From assembly GCA_021811235.1 (NCBI GenBank), contig JAJZPG010000001.1:172852-236851 (forward strand): a stretch of DNA of 64,000 nucleotides, given 5' to 3'. Source of the stretch: Pseudomonadota bacterium (GTDB lineage Bacteria; Pseudomonadota; Gammaproteobacteria; Burkholderiales; Thiobacillaceae). A program made the translations under genes and the position numbers. Under the pieces are notes generated by a model. The model made no database searches and was not told the origin of the DNA. It saw only the letters and a program-made list of their open reading frames with translations. Shown piece by piece: positions 1 to 9,864 of this stretch; the first letter of the stretch is position 1, and the number at the start of each line of letters is the position of its first letter.

Positions 1-963
1 GAAACCGCGGCGCTGGTCACGCGCCTGGCGCCGAGCTTCGTGCGCTTCGGGTCATTTGAGGTCTTCTACTACCGCAACCAGGTCGAGCCGATCCGGCACC
101 TGGCCGACTACGTCATCGCGCGCTACTACCCGGCACTCAAGGATCTCGCCGACCCCTACCCCGAATTCCTGCGCCAGGTCGCCCTGCGCACCGCCGAGCT
201 GATGGCGCAATGGCAGGCGGTCGGCTTTTCGCACGGCGTGATGAACACCGACAACATGTCCATCCTCGGCCTCACGCTCGACTACGGCCCGTTCGGCTTC
301 CTCGATGCCTTCGACCCCGGCTTCGTCTGCAACCATTCCGACATCGGCGGGCGCTACGCCTTCGACCAGCAGCCCGACGTCGCCGCGTGGAACCTGACCA
401 AGCTCGCGCAGGCGCTGGTGCCGCTGATGTCGGTGGAAACCGCGTCGCAGGCGATCGGCGAATATCCGCAGGTGTTCGGCAAAGCCTACCTCGAACGTAT
501 GGCCGCCAAGTTCGGCCTGCCGCCCGGCAGCGAGGCCGCCGGCCTGGTCATGGACGCGCTGCAGTTGCTGGCGCAGAACCACGTCGACTACACGATCTTT
601 CTGCGCCGGATGTGCGACTTCGACAGCCGCCCGGGCGCACTGAACGCGCCGCTGCGCGATCTCGTCCTCGACCGCGCGGCCTTCGACGCCTGGGCGGCGC
701 GCTACGCCGCCGCGCTGCGCCAGCAGGGTTCGAGCGACGCCGAACGCGCTGCAGCAATGCGCGCGCTCAACCCCAAGTACATCCTGCGCAACCATCTCGC
801 CGAAATCGCCATCCGCCGCGCCGCGGACGAACGCGACTACAGCGAGGTGAACCGCCTGCACGCGCTGCTGGCGCGCCCGTTCGACGAGCAGCCCGAACAC
901 GAGGCCTACGCCGCCGAACCGCCTGACTGGGCGAGGAAGATTGAGGTAAGCTGCTCTTCGTGA
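1..963 (+). CDS. selO: Protein adenylyltransferase SelO (YdiU family), 3' part
   Basis: The reading frame is open from base 1, so this is the C-terminal part (320 residues) of a gene that begins outside the window; the GTG at base 40 in the ORF track is an internal valine. SelO is a pseudokinase-fold enzyme that transfers AMP from ATP to hydroxyl side chains of proteins and is linked to redox stress. Visible family signatures are 'RFGSFEVFYYR', the catalytic-loop region 'HGVMNTDNMSILGL', and the metal-binding DFG-like 'DYGPFGFLDAF'. The C-terminus 'RNHLAEIAIRRA' is also typical. Its stop overlaps the GTG start of the next lipoprotein gene by 4 bases, suggesting translational coupling. Confidence 0.93.
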   Translation, partial: ETAALVTRLAPSFVRFGSFEVFYYRNQVEPIRHLADYVIARYYPALKDLADPYPEFLRQVALRTAELMAQWQAVGFSHGVMNTDNMSILGLTLDYGPFGFLDAFDPGFVCNHSDIGGRYAFDQQPDVAAWNLTKLAQALVPLMSVETASQAIGEYPQVFGKAYLERMAAKFGLPPGSEAAGLVMDALQLLAQNHVDYTIFLRRMCDFDSRPGALNAPLRDLVLDRAAFDAWAARYAAALRQQGSSDAERAAAMRALNPKYILRNHLAEIAIRRAADERDYSEVNRLHALLARPFDEQPEHEAYAAEPPDWARKIEVSCSS

Positions 964-1682
964 ATCGCGTCCCCGTCCTGCTCGCCTGCCTGTCGACCGC
1001 TGCGCTGCTCGCCGCCTGCAGCGCGCAACCCATCCAGCGCAAGGACGGCAGCAGCAGCGTACGCAGTTTCAGCATGAAGGAGTTGGCCAAGGGCGACGTC
1101 GACACGGTGATCGAGATCCACCAGCAGGAAATCCTCGCCATCCTGAAGAGCCTCACCCTCAAGCTCTATCGCCGCAATCCCAACGAGTGGCGCAAGTCCG
1201 GCTTTGCCAGCGCCGACGAAGCCGCCACTGCCCTGTTCAAGCCGCTGGACCACTGGCATCTTGAGCCGCAGAAAAACCTCCCCTGGGAAACCGTCCTGCT
1301 CGAACCCTGGCGCGCCGATTTCGCCGGCGACCGCGTGCAGTCCCTGATGAACGGCCTGCTGGTCATGCACATGGCGGCCTTCAACCACCAGACCGAGTTC
1401 TACCTGCTGACCGAAGTGGATGCGCAGAAGCTCTACAACGCCGCGCGCAACACCGAGGCAGTGGTGTGGAAGCTCTCCAGCGCCAGAAACGAAGCGGGCG
1501 AGCCCGTGCTGCTTTCCAACGGCGTCGACGGCAAGGGCGTGCCCAACCTCAGCTTCGAGCGCGAATTCGGCAAGCTCATCGGCATCCAGGACACGCTCGC
1601 CCGCATCGTCGAAGACAAGAGCAACCGCGCGATCCGCTTCGGCGAGGTCAACGTCGCCAGCATGGTGTTCCTGCCGATCTGA
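960..1682 (+). CDS. Putative lipoprotein of unknown function
   Basis: A 240-residue protein starting with GTG inside the selO stop codon. The N-terminus is a short charged region followed by a hydrophobic stretch ending in the lipobox 'LLAAC' with Cys at about residue 20, so it should be lipidated and held in the envelope. The rest is soluble and moderately charged, with no motif I recognise. It contains 'DVDTVIEIHQQEILAILKSL', which looks helical. It is wedged tightly between selO and a downstream gene whose ATG overlaps its TGA by one base, so the three probably form one transcript. Function not assigned. Confidence 0.8.
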   Translation: MNRVPVLLACLSTAALLAACSAQPIQRKDGSSSVRSFSMKELAKGDVDTVIEIHQQEILAILKSLTLKLYRRNPNEWRKSGFASADEAATALFKPLDHWHLEPQKNLPWETVLLEPWRADFAGDRVQSLMNGLLVMHMAAFNHQTEFYLLTEVDAQKLYNAARNTEAVVWKLSSARNEAGEPVLLSNGVDGKGVPNLSFEREFGKLIGIQDTLARIVEDKSNRAIRFGEVNVASMVFLPI

Positions 1683-2356
1683 TGACGGCCGACGCCTATT
1701 CATATTGTGCGTCCCTCACGCGCGACCAGTGGGCCTGGGAATTCCTCCGCCGCAACCCGGACTACCAGCGCGACTACTGCGCCTTCATCGCGATCTGGCG
1801 CACCCTCGAAGCCGACTACGGCGCGCCGCCGAATCGGGATTTTTCAAGATGGAAGCTTGACCCACGCGCCTACGGCCCGCTGCCGGGCAACGCCGAACTC
1901 GCCGCATCCGGCGGCGAGCTGTGCACGGTCGACGACGACCGCGTCCTGCTCGAATGCTGGATGGGCGCCAAATGGGGCTTCCACAAATTCCCGCTCGACC
2001 CCGAGCGCGTCGCGCCCGGTCCGGACGAACTGTCGTGGCGTCCGCCACCACCCGCAGCGTCCATCGACCCGGCCTACCGGCTGGATCTCAGCTTCGATCT
2101 GTCGCTGCCGCTGCCGCCGCAACTCGAAGCCGCAAAATTCCGCCTCGCCAGCCGCGTCGCCGAACTGCGCCGGGAAGGCCTGGCCGCGCCGAAAACCGTG
2201 ACTAACCAGCGCGAACGCTGGACCACGATGCTGGGCCTGCTCGACGGCGCCACCGCGCCACATGCCGACAGCGCAGCACTGCTGATCGAAGCGCGGGCGC
2301 TGGTTGCGGGCGGCTACCGCGAGATTCTGCGGCTGGCGAATGGTGACGCGAAATGA
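1682..2356 (+). CDS. DUF6499/DUF2285-like protein (transcriptional-regulator-like)
   Basis: A 224-residue protein. I chose the ATG at 1682 because it overlaps the upstream TGA (TGATG); the longer ORF in the track (1466) runs inside the lipoprotein gene. The N-terminus 'WAWEFLRRNPDYQRDYCAF' matches the conserved start of proteins annotated with a DUF6499 transcriptional-regulator-like domain. The C-terminal 'YRLDLSFDLSLPLPPQLEAAK' resembles the DUF2285 segment that usually follows it. No helix-turn-helix was verified. Such proteins often sit on mobile elements, but here the gene has normal high GC and appears coupled to its upstream neighbour. Function is inferred from family resemblance only. 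Confidence 0.7.
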   Translation: MTADAYSYCASLTRDQWAWEFLRRNPDYQRDYCAFIAIWRTLEADYGAPPNRDFSRWKLDPRAYGPLPGNAELAASGGELCTVDDDRVLLECWMGAKWGFHKFPLDPERVAPGPDELSWRPPPPAASIDPAYRLDLSFDLSLPLPPQLEAAKFRLASRVAELRREGLAAPKTVTNQRERWTTMLGLLDGATAPHADSAALLIEARALVAGGYREILRLANGDAK

Positions 2357-2525
2357 ACGCCTACGACGGCTTGAACAGACAAGGCCGCGCAGCCTTTTCA
2401 TGACGTAATATCAAGACCGACGTGACCGATAAGCTTAGCTATCAACATCTTGGTAACGAAAATTCCCTGCCTCTATATAAAAATGCTCGGACCATGAACC
2501 CCTTGAATAACTGTTGGCATCATCA

Positions 2526-3113
2526 ATGAGCACCGACACTGACGACTTTTATAGATGGAATGATGAGCTTTCTGACCGAGAGACATTTTTCATTGGAAAG
2601 GTTATCGCCCACTGGGGGGCGCTTGAGCATGAAGTCTTTGTGCAAACGCTCATGACATTCGACGCTCCAGATGGTGAAGAAGTGGCCTTGCCAAAAGCCA
2701 TGAACAATTTGCAGTTCACCGATGTATTGAGCCTTTGGAAAGAACGTGTCGCCGACAAGACGGATGGCAAACGCGGAGAGGCCTTGCAACAGCAGTACGA
2801 AAGGATTCTCAAATTAAAGGACTATAGAGATGCACTTGTTCATGGCATGTGGAGATGGTCCAGTGGTGAACTAGCCAAGATCAGCGCCGTTCGCGTTCGC
2901 AAGAAGGAAATAGTTTCTGTGCAATTCACCGCCGATGATCTTGAGAATTTCTACGGTCGCCTTGGAAGCATCAATTTCAAGCTTAGGTTTCCTGGCGGCC
3001 TCGAAGAGTTTGCGCAGAAACGGGACGAAGTCGGCTATTACGCTAGCCGCTGGTGGCTAAGTGTCATGACAGGTGATCCCTTGGCCGGCGAATGGCTTAA
3101 GAATGAGCCATGA
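2526..3113 (+). CDS. Hypothetical protein with HEPN-like RxxxxH motif, low GC
   Basis: A 195-residue soluble protein (start ATG 2526; the ORF track starts at an upstream TTG). Base composition is clearly lower in GC than its neighbours, and it follows an AT-rich spacer, suggesting horizontal acquisition. The segment 'YRDALVHGMWRW' contains R-x4-H, the motif shared by HEPN-fold RNases and nucleotidyltransferase partners; the protein is mostly helical with many charged residues. No partner antitoxin is adjacent. A strong stem-loop terminator follows it. Assignment to HEPN is by motif alone and could be wrong; otherwise the product is unknown. Confidence 0.7.
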   Translation: MSTDTDDFYRWNDELSDRETFFIGKVIAHWGALEHEVFVQTLMTFDAPDGEEVALPKAMNNLQFTDVLSLWKERVADKTDGKRGEALQQQYERILKLKDYRDALVHGMWRWSSGELAKISAVRVRKKEIVSVQFTADDLENFYGRLGSINFKLRFPGGLEEFAQKRDEVGYYASRWWLSVMTGDPLAGEWLKNEP

Positions 3114-3131
3114 CGCTCAAGCGTTAACAAA

Positions 3132-3165
3132 CAAAACCGGGGCACATGGCCCCGGTTTTGTTTTT
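3132..3165 (+). terminator. Rho-independent terminator after the HEPN-like gene
   Basis: A 12-bp perfect stem (caaaaccggggc with its complement) and 5-nt loop, followed by a T-rich run. It ends the + strand gene and may also serve the convergent sodB. A second inverted repeat (cgcggaagca, 3169-3191) lies immediately to the right, on the sodB side. Confidence 0.85.
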
Positions 3166-3200
3166 CCGCGCGGAAGCACGTTGCTTCCGCGAACCCGCCT

Positions 3201-3785
3201 TTAGGCGAAATTCGCCTCAGCAAACTTCCAGTTCACCAGCTTGTCGAGGAAGGTCTCGACGAACTTGGGACGCAGGTTGCGATAGTCGATGTAGTAGGCG
3301 TGCTCCCACACATCCACGCACAGCAGCGCCTTGTCGCCGGTGGTCAGCGGGGTGCCGGCGGCGCCCATGTTGACGATGTCGACCGAGCCGTCGGCCTTTT
3401 TCACCAGCCAGGTCCAGCCGGAACCGAAGTTGCCCACGGCGCTGGTCTGGAAGGCTTTCTTGAATTCATCGTAGCTGCCCCACTTCTTGTTGATGGCGTC
3501 GGCCAGCGCGCCGGACGGGGCGCCGCCGCCGTTGGGGGTCAGGCAGTTCCAGAAGAAGGTGTGGTTCCACACCTGGGCGGCGTTGTTGTAGATGCCGCCG
3601 GCGGGTGCGCTCTTGACGATGTCCTCGAGCGACTTGCTTTCGAAGTCGGTGCCCTTGATCAGGTTGTTGAGGTTGGTGACGTAGGCCTGGTGGTGCTTGG
3701 CGTAGTGGTATTCGAAGGTTTCCTTGGACATGTGCGGCGCGAGCGCGTCCATGGCGAAGGGCAGTGCGGGCAAAGTGTGTTCCAT
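3201..3785 (-). CDS. sodB: Superoxide dismutase [Fe]
   Basis: A 194-residue cytoplasmic enzyme that dismutates superoxide to peroxide and oxygen. The full Fe/Mn-SOD fold is present: N-terminal helical hairpin with 'EYHYAKHHQAYV' (metal ligand His26), the second ligand in 'VWNHTFFWNCL', and the C-terminal ligands in 'VDVWEHAYYIDYRN' (DxWEHAYY signature). The string 'NNAAQVWNHTFFW' is typical of the iron type. Length matches the family norm. It is a single gene between a convergent orphan and tRNA-Pro, so it probably has its own promoter in the 3786-3921 spacer. Confidence 0.97.
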   Translation of the reverse strand: MEHTLPALPFAMDALAPHMSKETFEYHYAKHHQAYVTNLNNLIKGTDFESKSLEDIVKSAPAGGIYNNAAQVWNHTFFWNCLTPNGGGAPSGALADAINKKWGSYDEFKKAFQTSAVGNFGSGWTWLVKKADGSVDIVNMGAAGTPLTTGDKALLCVDVWEHAYYIDYRNLRPKFVETFLDKLVNWKFAEANFA

Positions 3786-3921
3786 AACTCTCTCCTGATA
3801 TTGAACAAACGATAAATGATAGTGCCTTGACCGGGCATTGCAGATGCCGCAACGCCAACAGGGTTTCCGCCGCTGGAAAGAAAAAGGGCCGGTATGACCC
3901 GACCCTGATTCTTTGATTTAT

Positions 3922-3998
3922 TGGTCGGGGCGAGAAGATTCGAACTTCCGACCCCCTGCACCCCATGCAGGTGCGCTACCAGGCTGCGCTACGCCCCG
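3922..3998 (-). tRNA. tRNA-Pro(GGG)
   Basis: A 77-nt cloverleaf on the minus strand. Acceptor stem CGGGGCG/CGCCCCG with encoded CCA, anticodon arm cctgc-atggggt-gcagg giving anticodon GGG, and T-loop GTTCGAATC. It is the usual last member of the pheST-ihfA-merR-tRNA-Pro order in betaproteobacteria, here separated from merR by a MITE-like insertion. Confidence 0.95.
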
Positions 3999-4045
3999 AC
4001 GAAGCCCGAGATTCTATCAGAGGAGCTGCGCCTGGCGGAAGCCCT

Positions 4046-4315
4046 TTAGGGTCTGTTCACACTATTTTTACGCCTGCGGCGAGGTCGATTCGGGATGCAG
4101 CCCGCGAAGCAGGGTGCGCCGCTGTGCGGGCACAGCAAGCGGACTGCGACAAAGGGATGCGCCCGAATCGACCCGCCCCTCCGGGTTGGCGCGAGAAAGC
4201 ACGTCTGCGGCGTTGCGCCGCTTGGCAAGGGGTGACCCTTCTCAGCGCGACGCGTCTTGCATCCATCGCTTTCTCGCGCCAACGCAGGCGCAAAAATAGT
4301 GTGAACAGACCCTAA
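4046..4315. mobile_element. MITE-like element with 33-bp terminal inverted repeats
   Basis: A 270-bp non-coding unit fills most of the 313-bp gap between tRNA-Pro and merR. Its ends are near-perfect inverted repeats of about 33 bp (4046-4078 and 4283-4315, one mismatch), beginning ttagggtctgttcacact. Inside are two further inverted repeats: gtcgattcggg near 4084 against 4162-4172, and a perfect 15-bp pair ttggcgcgagaaagc (4186-4200 and 4268-4282). It carries no transposase; ORFs on both strands here end in the same peptide only because the ends are inverted copies. The layout is that of a miniature inverted-repeat transposable element moved in trans. No clear target-site duplication can be seen. 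Confidence 0.8.
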
Positions 4316-4680
4316 CCCAATATTTTCAGAATCGCGGAGATTTCGCTACGCAGTCTGCCCACGTCCAGTGCCGACGTGGCGGCGGCTGCGGGCACGGCTT
4401 CCGGGCAGGCCTCAGCATCGTGCTCGAGGCGCTGGCGCGCACCGCTGATGGTGAAGCCCTCTTCGTACAGCAGCTCGCGGATACGGCGGATCAGCAGCAC
4501 CTCGTGATGCTGATAATAGCGGCGGTTGCCGCGCCGCTTGACCGGGCGCAGCTGGGTGAATTCCTGTTCCCAGTAGCGCAGCACGTGCGGCTTGACCGCG
4601 CACAGCTCCGACACTTCACCGATGGTGAAATAGCGCTTGGCCGGAATCGGCGGCAGGTCACTCCGGGCTGGGCGTTCCAA
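4312..4680 (-). CDS. MerR-family regulator downstream of ihfA
   Basis: A 122-residue MerR-type DNA-binding protein. The N-terminal winged helix is clear: '[25 protein letters not shown]' then '[23 protein letters not shown]'. The C-terminus is short and lacks an effector-binding domain, as in the small MerR proteins that follow ihfA in many betaproteobacteria. The only start upstream of the helix-turn-helix is TTG at 4680, which overlaps the 3' end of ihfA by 23 bases. The TAG stop (4312-4314) lies inside the terminal repeat of the adjacent MITE-like element, so the last residues may differ from the ancestral protein. Its targets are not known. Confidence 0.9.
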   Translation of the reverse strand: MERPARSDLPPIPAKRYFTIGEVSELCAVKPHVLRYWEQEFTQLRPVKRRGNRRYYQHHEVLLIRRIRELLYEEGFTISGARQRLEHDAEACPEAVPAAAATSALDVGRLRSEISAILKILG

Positions 4681-4969
4681 TTTGGGCGCCTTCGACCTGC
4701 GACTTGAGTTTCTGGCTGGCGTGGAAGGTCACCACGCGGCGCGCGGAGATCGGCATTTCCTCGCCGGTCTTGGGATTGCGGCCGGGGCGCTGCGGCTTTT
4801 CACGGCACTGGAAATTGCCGAAGCCGGACAGCTTGACGATGTCGCCCTTTTCGAGGGCCGCACGAATTTCATCGAAGAACGACTCGACGACGTCCTTGGC
4901 TTCGCGCTTGTTCAAACCCACTTTTTCGAACAGCAGTTCGGCCAGATCAGCTTTGGTCAGGGTGGTCAT
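4658..4969 (-). CDS. ihfA: Integration host factor alpha subunit
   Basis: A 103-residue nucleoid protein that pairs with IhfB and bends DNA at specific sites. The start is ATG 4969 ('[19 protein letters not shown]'), not the longer ORF, because this is where the HU/IHF family begins. The DNA-binding arm '[20 protein letters not shown]' is intact, and 'KLSGFGNFQ' precedes it. It is downstream of pheT and upstream of merR in the standard pheST-ihfA operon. Confidence 0.96.
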   Translation of the reverse strand: MTTLTKADLAELLFEKVGLNKREAKDVVESFFDEIRAALEKGDIVKLSGFGNFQCREKPQRPGRNPKTGEEMPISARRVVTFHASQKLKSQVEGAQIGTPSPE

Positions 4970-5004
4970 GGTCGTATTGGCAGGATGAGTGGTGAAAATC
5001 AGGA

Positions 5005-7350
5005 TCAAACACGCAAGCTGGCGTTGCACTGACGAAGCGCGGCATCGACCAGTCTCTGCACTGCATCTTCCACTTCCTGATCCGTCAATGTGCGTTCAGT
5101 ATCTTGCATAACTACCCGGATTGCAAGGCTTTTTTGACTTTCAGGCACGCCCTTCCCGCGGTAGTCGTCGAATACGTCGATCGCCCGCACCTGCGCCGGG
5201 GCCGCCGCCCGCAAGGTTTCCAGCAGCTCGCCCACGGGCGTATGCGCATCCAGCACGAAGGCGAGGTCGCGCCGCACCTGCGGGAAGCGCGACAGCCCGC
5301 CATGGCGCGGCAAGGCACGCTGCGCCAGCGCGCCGCTGTCGAGTTCGAACAACACCGGCGCGGCCGGCAGGTCGAACGCCTGCACCAGGCGCGGATGCAG
5401 GGCGCCGAGCCAGCCGATGGCCCGGCCGCCGGCCCAGAGTTCGGCGCACTGCCCGGGATGCAGGGCGGGATGCGCCCCGCGGCGGGCGTCGAGCGCCTGC
5501 CCGAACACGCGCTCGAGGTCGCCCTTGAGGTCGAAGAAATCGACGCGCCGCGCCGCTGCGCTCCACTGCTCCGGCAGGGCATCGCCATAGGCCAGTCCGC
5601 CCAGCTTCATCGGCTGCGCGTCGAGCGAGGCGTAGACCCTGCCCAGTTCGAAGATGCGCACACGATCCTGCTGGCGGTTGAGATTGTGGCGCAGCGTCTC
5701 GATCAGGCCGCCCCACAGCGTAGTGCGCATCGCCGACAGCTGGCTGGCGATGGGATTGGCGAGCGGCAGCGGGCGGGCGTCCGGATCGAGCGCGGTTTCC
5801 CACGCCGGATCAACGAAGCTGTAGGTGACGACTTCCTGGTAATCCAGCCCGACCAGCATCTGCCGCAGCGCGTCGTCGGCCAGCACTCGCTCGTCCTGCG
5901 GCAGCATGCGCGACGGCGCCGCCGGCGGCTGCGCCGGGATGTTGTCGTAGCCGAACAGGCGCACCGCCTCTTCGATCAGATCCTCCTCGATCGCGAGGTC
6001 GAAGCGGAAGCTCGGTGGCGTGACGACCAGGCTGTCGTCGCGGCGTTCGACCGCAGCACCCAGCGCAGCGAGGCCGCGCGTCACCTGGTCGGTGTCGAGT
6101 TCGATGCCGGCCACACGCTGCAGGCGCGCCAGCCGCAGGGTGATCGGCTCGCGCGACGGCAAGGCCGCCACGGCTTCGGTGACGGGGCCAGGCTGGCCGC
6201 CGCAAATGTCGATGAGCAGCTGGGTGGCGCGTTCCATCGCCTGGCGGGTGGCGCCGAAGTCGACGCCGCGCTCGAAGCGGTGCGACGAATCGGTCGACAG
6301 GCCCAGTCGTCGCGCACGCCCGGCGATCGCCGCCGGTGCGAAGAACGCGGCTTCCAGCATGACGTCGACGGTGAAACGCTCCACGCTGGTCGGCTGCCCG
6401 CCCATGATGCCGGCGAGCGCGACCGGCCCGCTGGCGTCGGCGATCACCAGCATGTCTGGCGCAAGCTCGGCGGTCTGGCCGTTGAGCAGCTCGAGCTTTT
6501 CCCCTGCACGCGCCAGGCGCACTTCGATGCCGCCGACGAGGCGCGACAATGCGAACGCGTGCATCGGCTGGCCCAGTTCGAGCAGCACGTAGTTGGTGAT
6601 GTCGACCGGCGCCAGCAGCGGACGGATGCCGCTGCGCTCCAGCCGCTCGGCCATCCAGCGCGGCGTCGGCGCCTGCGCGTCGATTCCGCGCACCACCCGC
6701 GCCAGATAGCGCGGGCAGGCGTCCGCCGCGGATACCTGCACCGGAATGGCGTCGTCGATGCGCGGGGCGACCTCGACGGCCTGCGGCAGGTGGACCTGGG
6801 CGCCGGTAATCGCGCCAATCTCGCGCGCCAGCCCCTGCATCGACAGGCAATCGGCGCGGTTGGGCGTGAGCTTCAGGGTAATCAGCGTGTCGTCGAGATT
6901 GAGCCAGGAGCGGAAATCCTCGCCCACCGGGGCGTCGCCGGGCAGCACCATGAGGCCGTCGGCCGCGCCTTCCAGACCGAGCTCCTTGGTCGAGCACAGC
7001 ATGCCGAAGGACTCGACGCCGCGCACCTTGGCGACCTTGATCTCGACGCCGGGCAGCTTCGCCCCGGGGCGCGCGCACGGCACCTTGAGGCCGGCCGCCG
7101 CATTCGGCGCGCCGCACACGATGGTGACCGGCGCGGCTTCGCCGACATCGACCTGGCACACGCGCAGGCGATCGGCGTCGGGGTGTTTTTCCGCCGACAG
7201 GATTTCGGCCACGACCACGTTGTTGAACGGCGGCGCGGCCGGAGTCAGCGCCTCCACTTCGAGACCCGCCATGGTCACGGCGTGGGCCAGCTGGGCGGTA
7301 TCGAGCGCAGGGTTCACCAGGCTGCGCAACCAGGCTTCGGAAAATTGCAT
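5005..7350 (-). CDS. pheT: Phenylalanine-tRNA ligase beta subunit
   Basis: A 781-residue subunit of the alpha2-beta2 enzyme that charges tRNA-Phe. Domains in order: tRNA-binding OB fold (about residues 40-150, '[27 protein letters not shown]'), B3/B4 editing domain (about 200-370), B5 domain (about 400-470), core-like region with '[10 protein letters not shown]', and the C-terminal ferredoxin-fold anticodon-binding domain (about 690-781, '[15 protein letters not shown]'). Length is typical. It starts 15 bp after pheS, so the two are co-transcribed and their subunits made together. Confidence 0.98.
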   Translation of the reverse strand: MQFSEAWLRSLVNPALDTAQLAHAVTMAGLEVEALTPAAPPFNNVVVAEILSAEKHPDADRLRVCQVDVGEAAPVTIVCGAPNAAAGLKVPCARPGAKLPGVEIKVAKVRGVESFGMLCSTKELGLEGAADGLMVLPGDAPVGEDFRSWLNLDDTLITLKLTPNRADCLSMQGLAREIGAITGAQVHLPQAVEVAPRIDDAIPVQVSAADACPRYLARVVRGIDAQAPTPRWMAERLERSGIRPLLAPVDITNYVLLELGQPMHAFALSRLVGGIEVRLARAGEKLELLNGQTAELAPDMLVIADASGPVALAGIMGGQPTSVERFTVDVMLEAAFFAPAAIAGRARRLGLSTDSSHRFERGVDFGATRQAMERATQLLIDICGGQPGPVTEAVAALPSREPITLRLARLQRVAGIELDTDQVTRGLAALGAAVERRDDSLVVTPPSFRFDLAIEEDLIEEAVRLFGYDNIPAQPPAAPSRMLPQDERVLADDALRQMLVGLDYQEVVTYSFVDPAWETALDPDARPLPLANPIASQLSAMRTTLWGGLIETLRHNLNRQQDRVRIFELGRVYASLDAQPMKLGGLAYGDALPEQWSAAARRVDFFDLKGDLERVFGQALDARRGAHPALHPGQCAELWAGGRAIGWLGALHPRLVQAFDLPAAPVLFELDSGALAQRALPRHGGLSRFPQVRRDLAFVLDAHTPVGELLETLRAAAPAQVRAIDVFDDYRGKGVPESQKSLAIRVVMQDTERTLTDQEVEDAVQRLVDAALRQCNASLRV

Positions 7351-7365
7351 GATCAGTGCGCTCTA

Positions 7366-8477
<1,112 letters not shown>

Positions 8478-8500
8478 AAAAGTTTCAAGTCAGCACCAAC

Positions 8501-8523
8501 AAAAAAAGGCCTTGCGGCCTTTT
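8501..8523 (-). terminator. Terminator after rplT
   Basis: Stem aaaaggcc/ggcctttt with a 4-nt loop. On the minus strand it is followed by a run of seven T residues. It ends the thrS-infC-rpmI-rplT transcript before pheS. Confidence 0.85.
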
Positions 8524-8542
8524 CTTGTTGCTTCGGTGTTGC

Positions 8543-8902
8543 TTACGCAGCGAGCTTGGCCTTGACCTGATCGACGATCTTGGCAAAGGCGTCCTTGTCG
8601 AAGATCGCGATGTCGGACAACACCTTGCGGTCGATCCCGATTTCGGCGCGCGACAGACCGTTCATGAACACGCTGTAGGTCAGGCCGTGCTGACGGGCTG
8701 CCGCGTTGATACGGGCAATCCACAGGGCGCGGAACTGGCGCTTGCGCTGACGGCGGTCGCGGTAGGCATACTGCCCCGCCTTCATCACCGCTTCGTTGGC
8801 GACGCGGAATACGTTCTTGCGACGGCCGCGATAGCCTTTGGCGGCATCGAGGATTTTCTTGTGGCTGGCACGGGCGGTTACGCCCCGTTTGACGCGTGGC
8901 AT
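8543..8902 (-). CDS. rplT: 50S ribosomal protein L20
   Basis: A 119-residue rRNA-binding protein needed for early 50S assembly; in many bacteria it also represses its own operon by binding the mRNA leader. Typical sequence: '[29 protein letters not shown]' with the very basic N-terminal extension, then '[24 protein letters not shown]'. Length and gene order (infC-rpmI-rplT) are standard. Only 12 bp separate it from rpmI. Confidence 0.98.
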   Translation of the reverse strand: MPRVKRGVTARASHKKILDAAKGYRGRRKNVFRVANEAVMKAGQYAYRDRRQRKRQFRALWIARINAAARQHGLTYSVFMNGLSRAEIGIDRKVLSDIAIFDKDAFAKIVDQVKAKLAA

Positions 8903-8914
8903 GCTTTCTCTCCT

Positions 8915-9112
8915 TTATGCGTAGGGCAACATGCGTGCAACCGCTTTGTGGTTGCTGGCGTTGACGGTTTCCATCCCGCGCAGCTGGCGCTTACGCTTGG
9001 TGCTCTTCTTGGTGAGAATGTGACGCATGAACGCGTGCGAGCGCTTGAACCCGCCGCCGCCCAACGCGCGGAACCGCTTGGCGGCGCCGCTCTTGCTCTT
9101 CATCTTAGGCAT
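8915..9112 (-). CDS. rpmI: 50S ribosomal protein L35
   Basis: A 65-residue basic ribosomal protein: '[37 protein letters not shown]' is diagnostic. It lies between infC and rplT, with a strong aaaggaagc ribosome-binding site just upstream of the ATG. The 121-bp spacer to infC carries a hairpin that may be the L20 control site. Confidence 0.97.
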   Translation of the reverse strand: MPKMKSKSGAAKRFRALGGGGFKRSHAFMRHILTKKSTKRKRQLRGMETVNASNHKAVARMLPYA

Positions 9113-9188
9113 GATGCTTCCTTTTATTTCATGCGGTCAGGTGACCCCGCGACGCGGAATGCTTCACCAACCCGACTGCACGTATGGT

Positions 9189-9220
9189 GGCGTTTTTACC
9201 CTCTCGGGCTGAGAAACGCC
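9189..9220 (-). promoter_or_regulatory. Hairpin in the infC-rpmI spacer, candidate L20 autoregulatory site
   Basis: Inverted repeat ggcgttt...aaacgcc enclosing ccc-tctc-ggg, located between the infC stop and rpmI. In E. coli L20 represses rpmI-rplT by binding structured RNA in this region. Here only a local stem-loop is visible; L20 mimicry is an inference. Confidence 0.35.
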
Positions 9221-9233
9221 GGTCTCGTAAGAC

Positions 9234-9758
<525 letters not shown>

Positions 9759-9806
9759 GAGCCGTTCTCCAAATCAAAACCCGGCGCCGAACGCCAAGGC
9801 AAAAAG

Positions 9807-9860
9807 GGTCAAACAATAAACAAAGAAGGCGCGGGAGCCATCCCGACGCCTTGTTTGACC
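9807..9860 (-). terminator. Hairpin between thrS and infC, possible partial terminator
   Basis: Nested inverted repeats: outer ggtcaaacaa/ttgtttgacc and inner aaggcgcggga/tcccgacgcctt. On the minus strand the inner stem is followed by tttgtttattgtttg, a T-rich tract. It could partly terminate thrS transcripts and set infC dosage. Confidence 0.6.
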
Positions 9861-9864
9861 GCGC

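Noticed and set aside
3965-4315. Small ORFs on both strands over the region between tRNA-Pro and merR
   Set aside because: They arise from the MITE-like element and a tRNA; both strands end in the same [10 protein letters not shown] peptide because the ends are inverted repeats.
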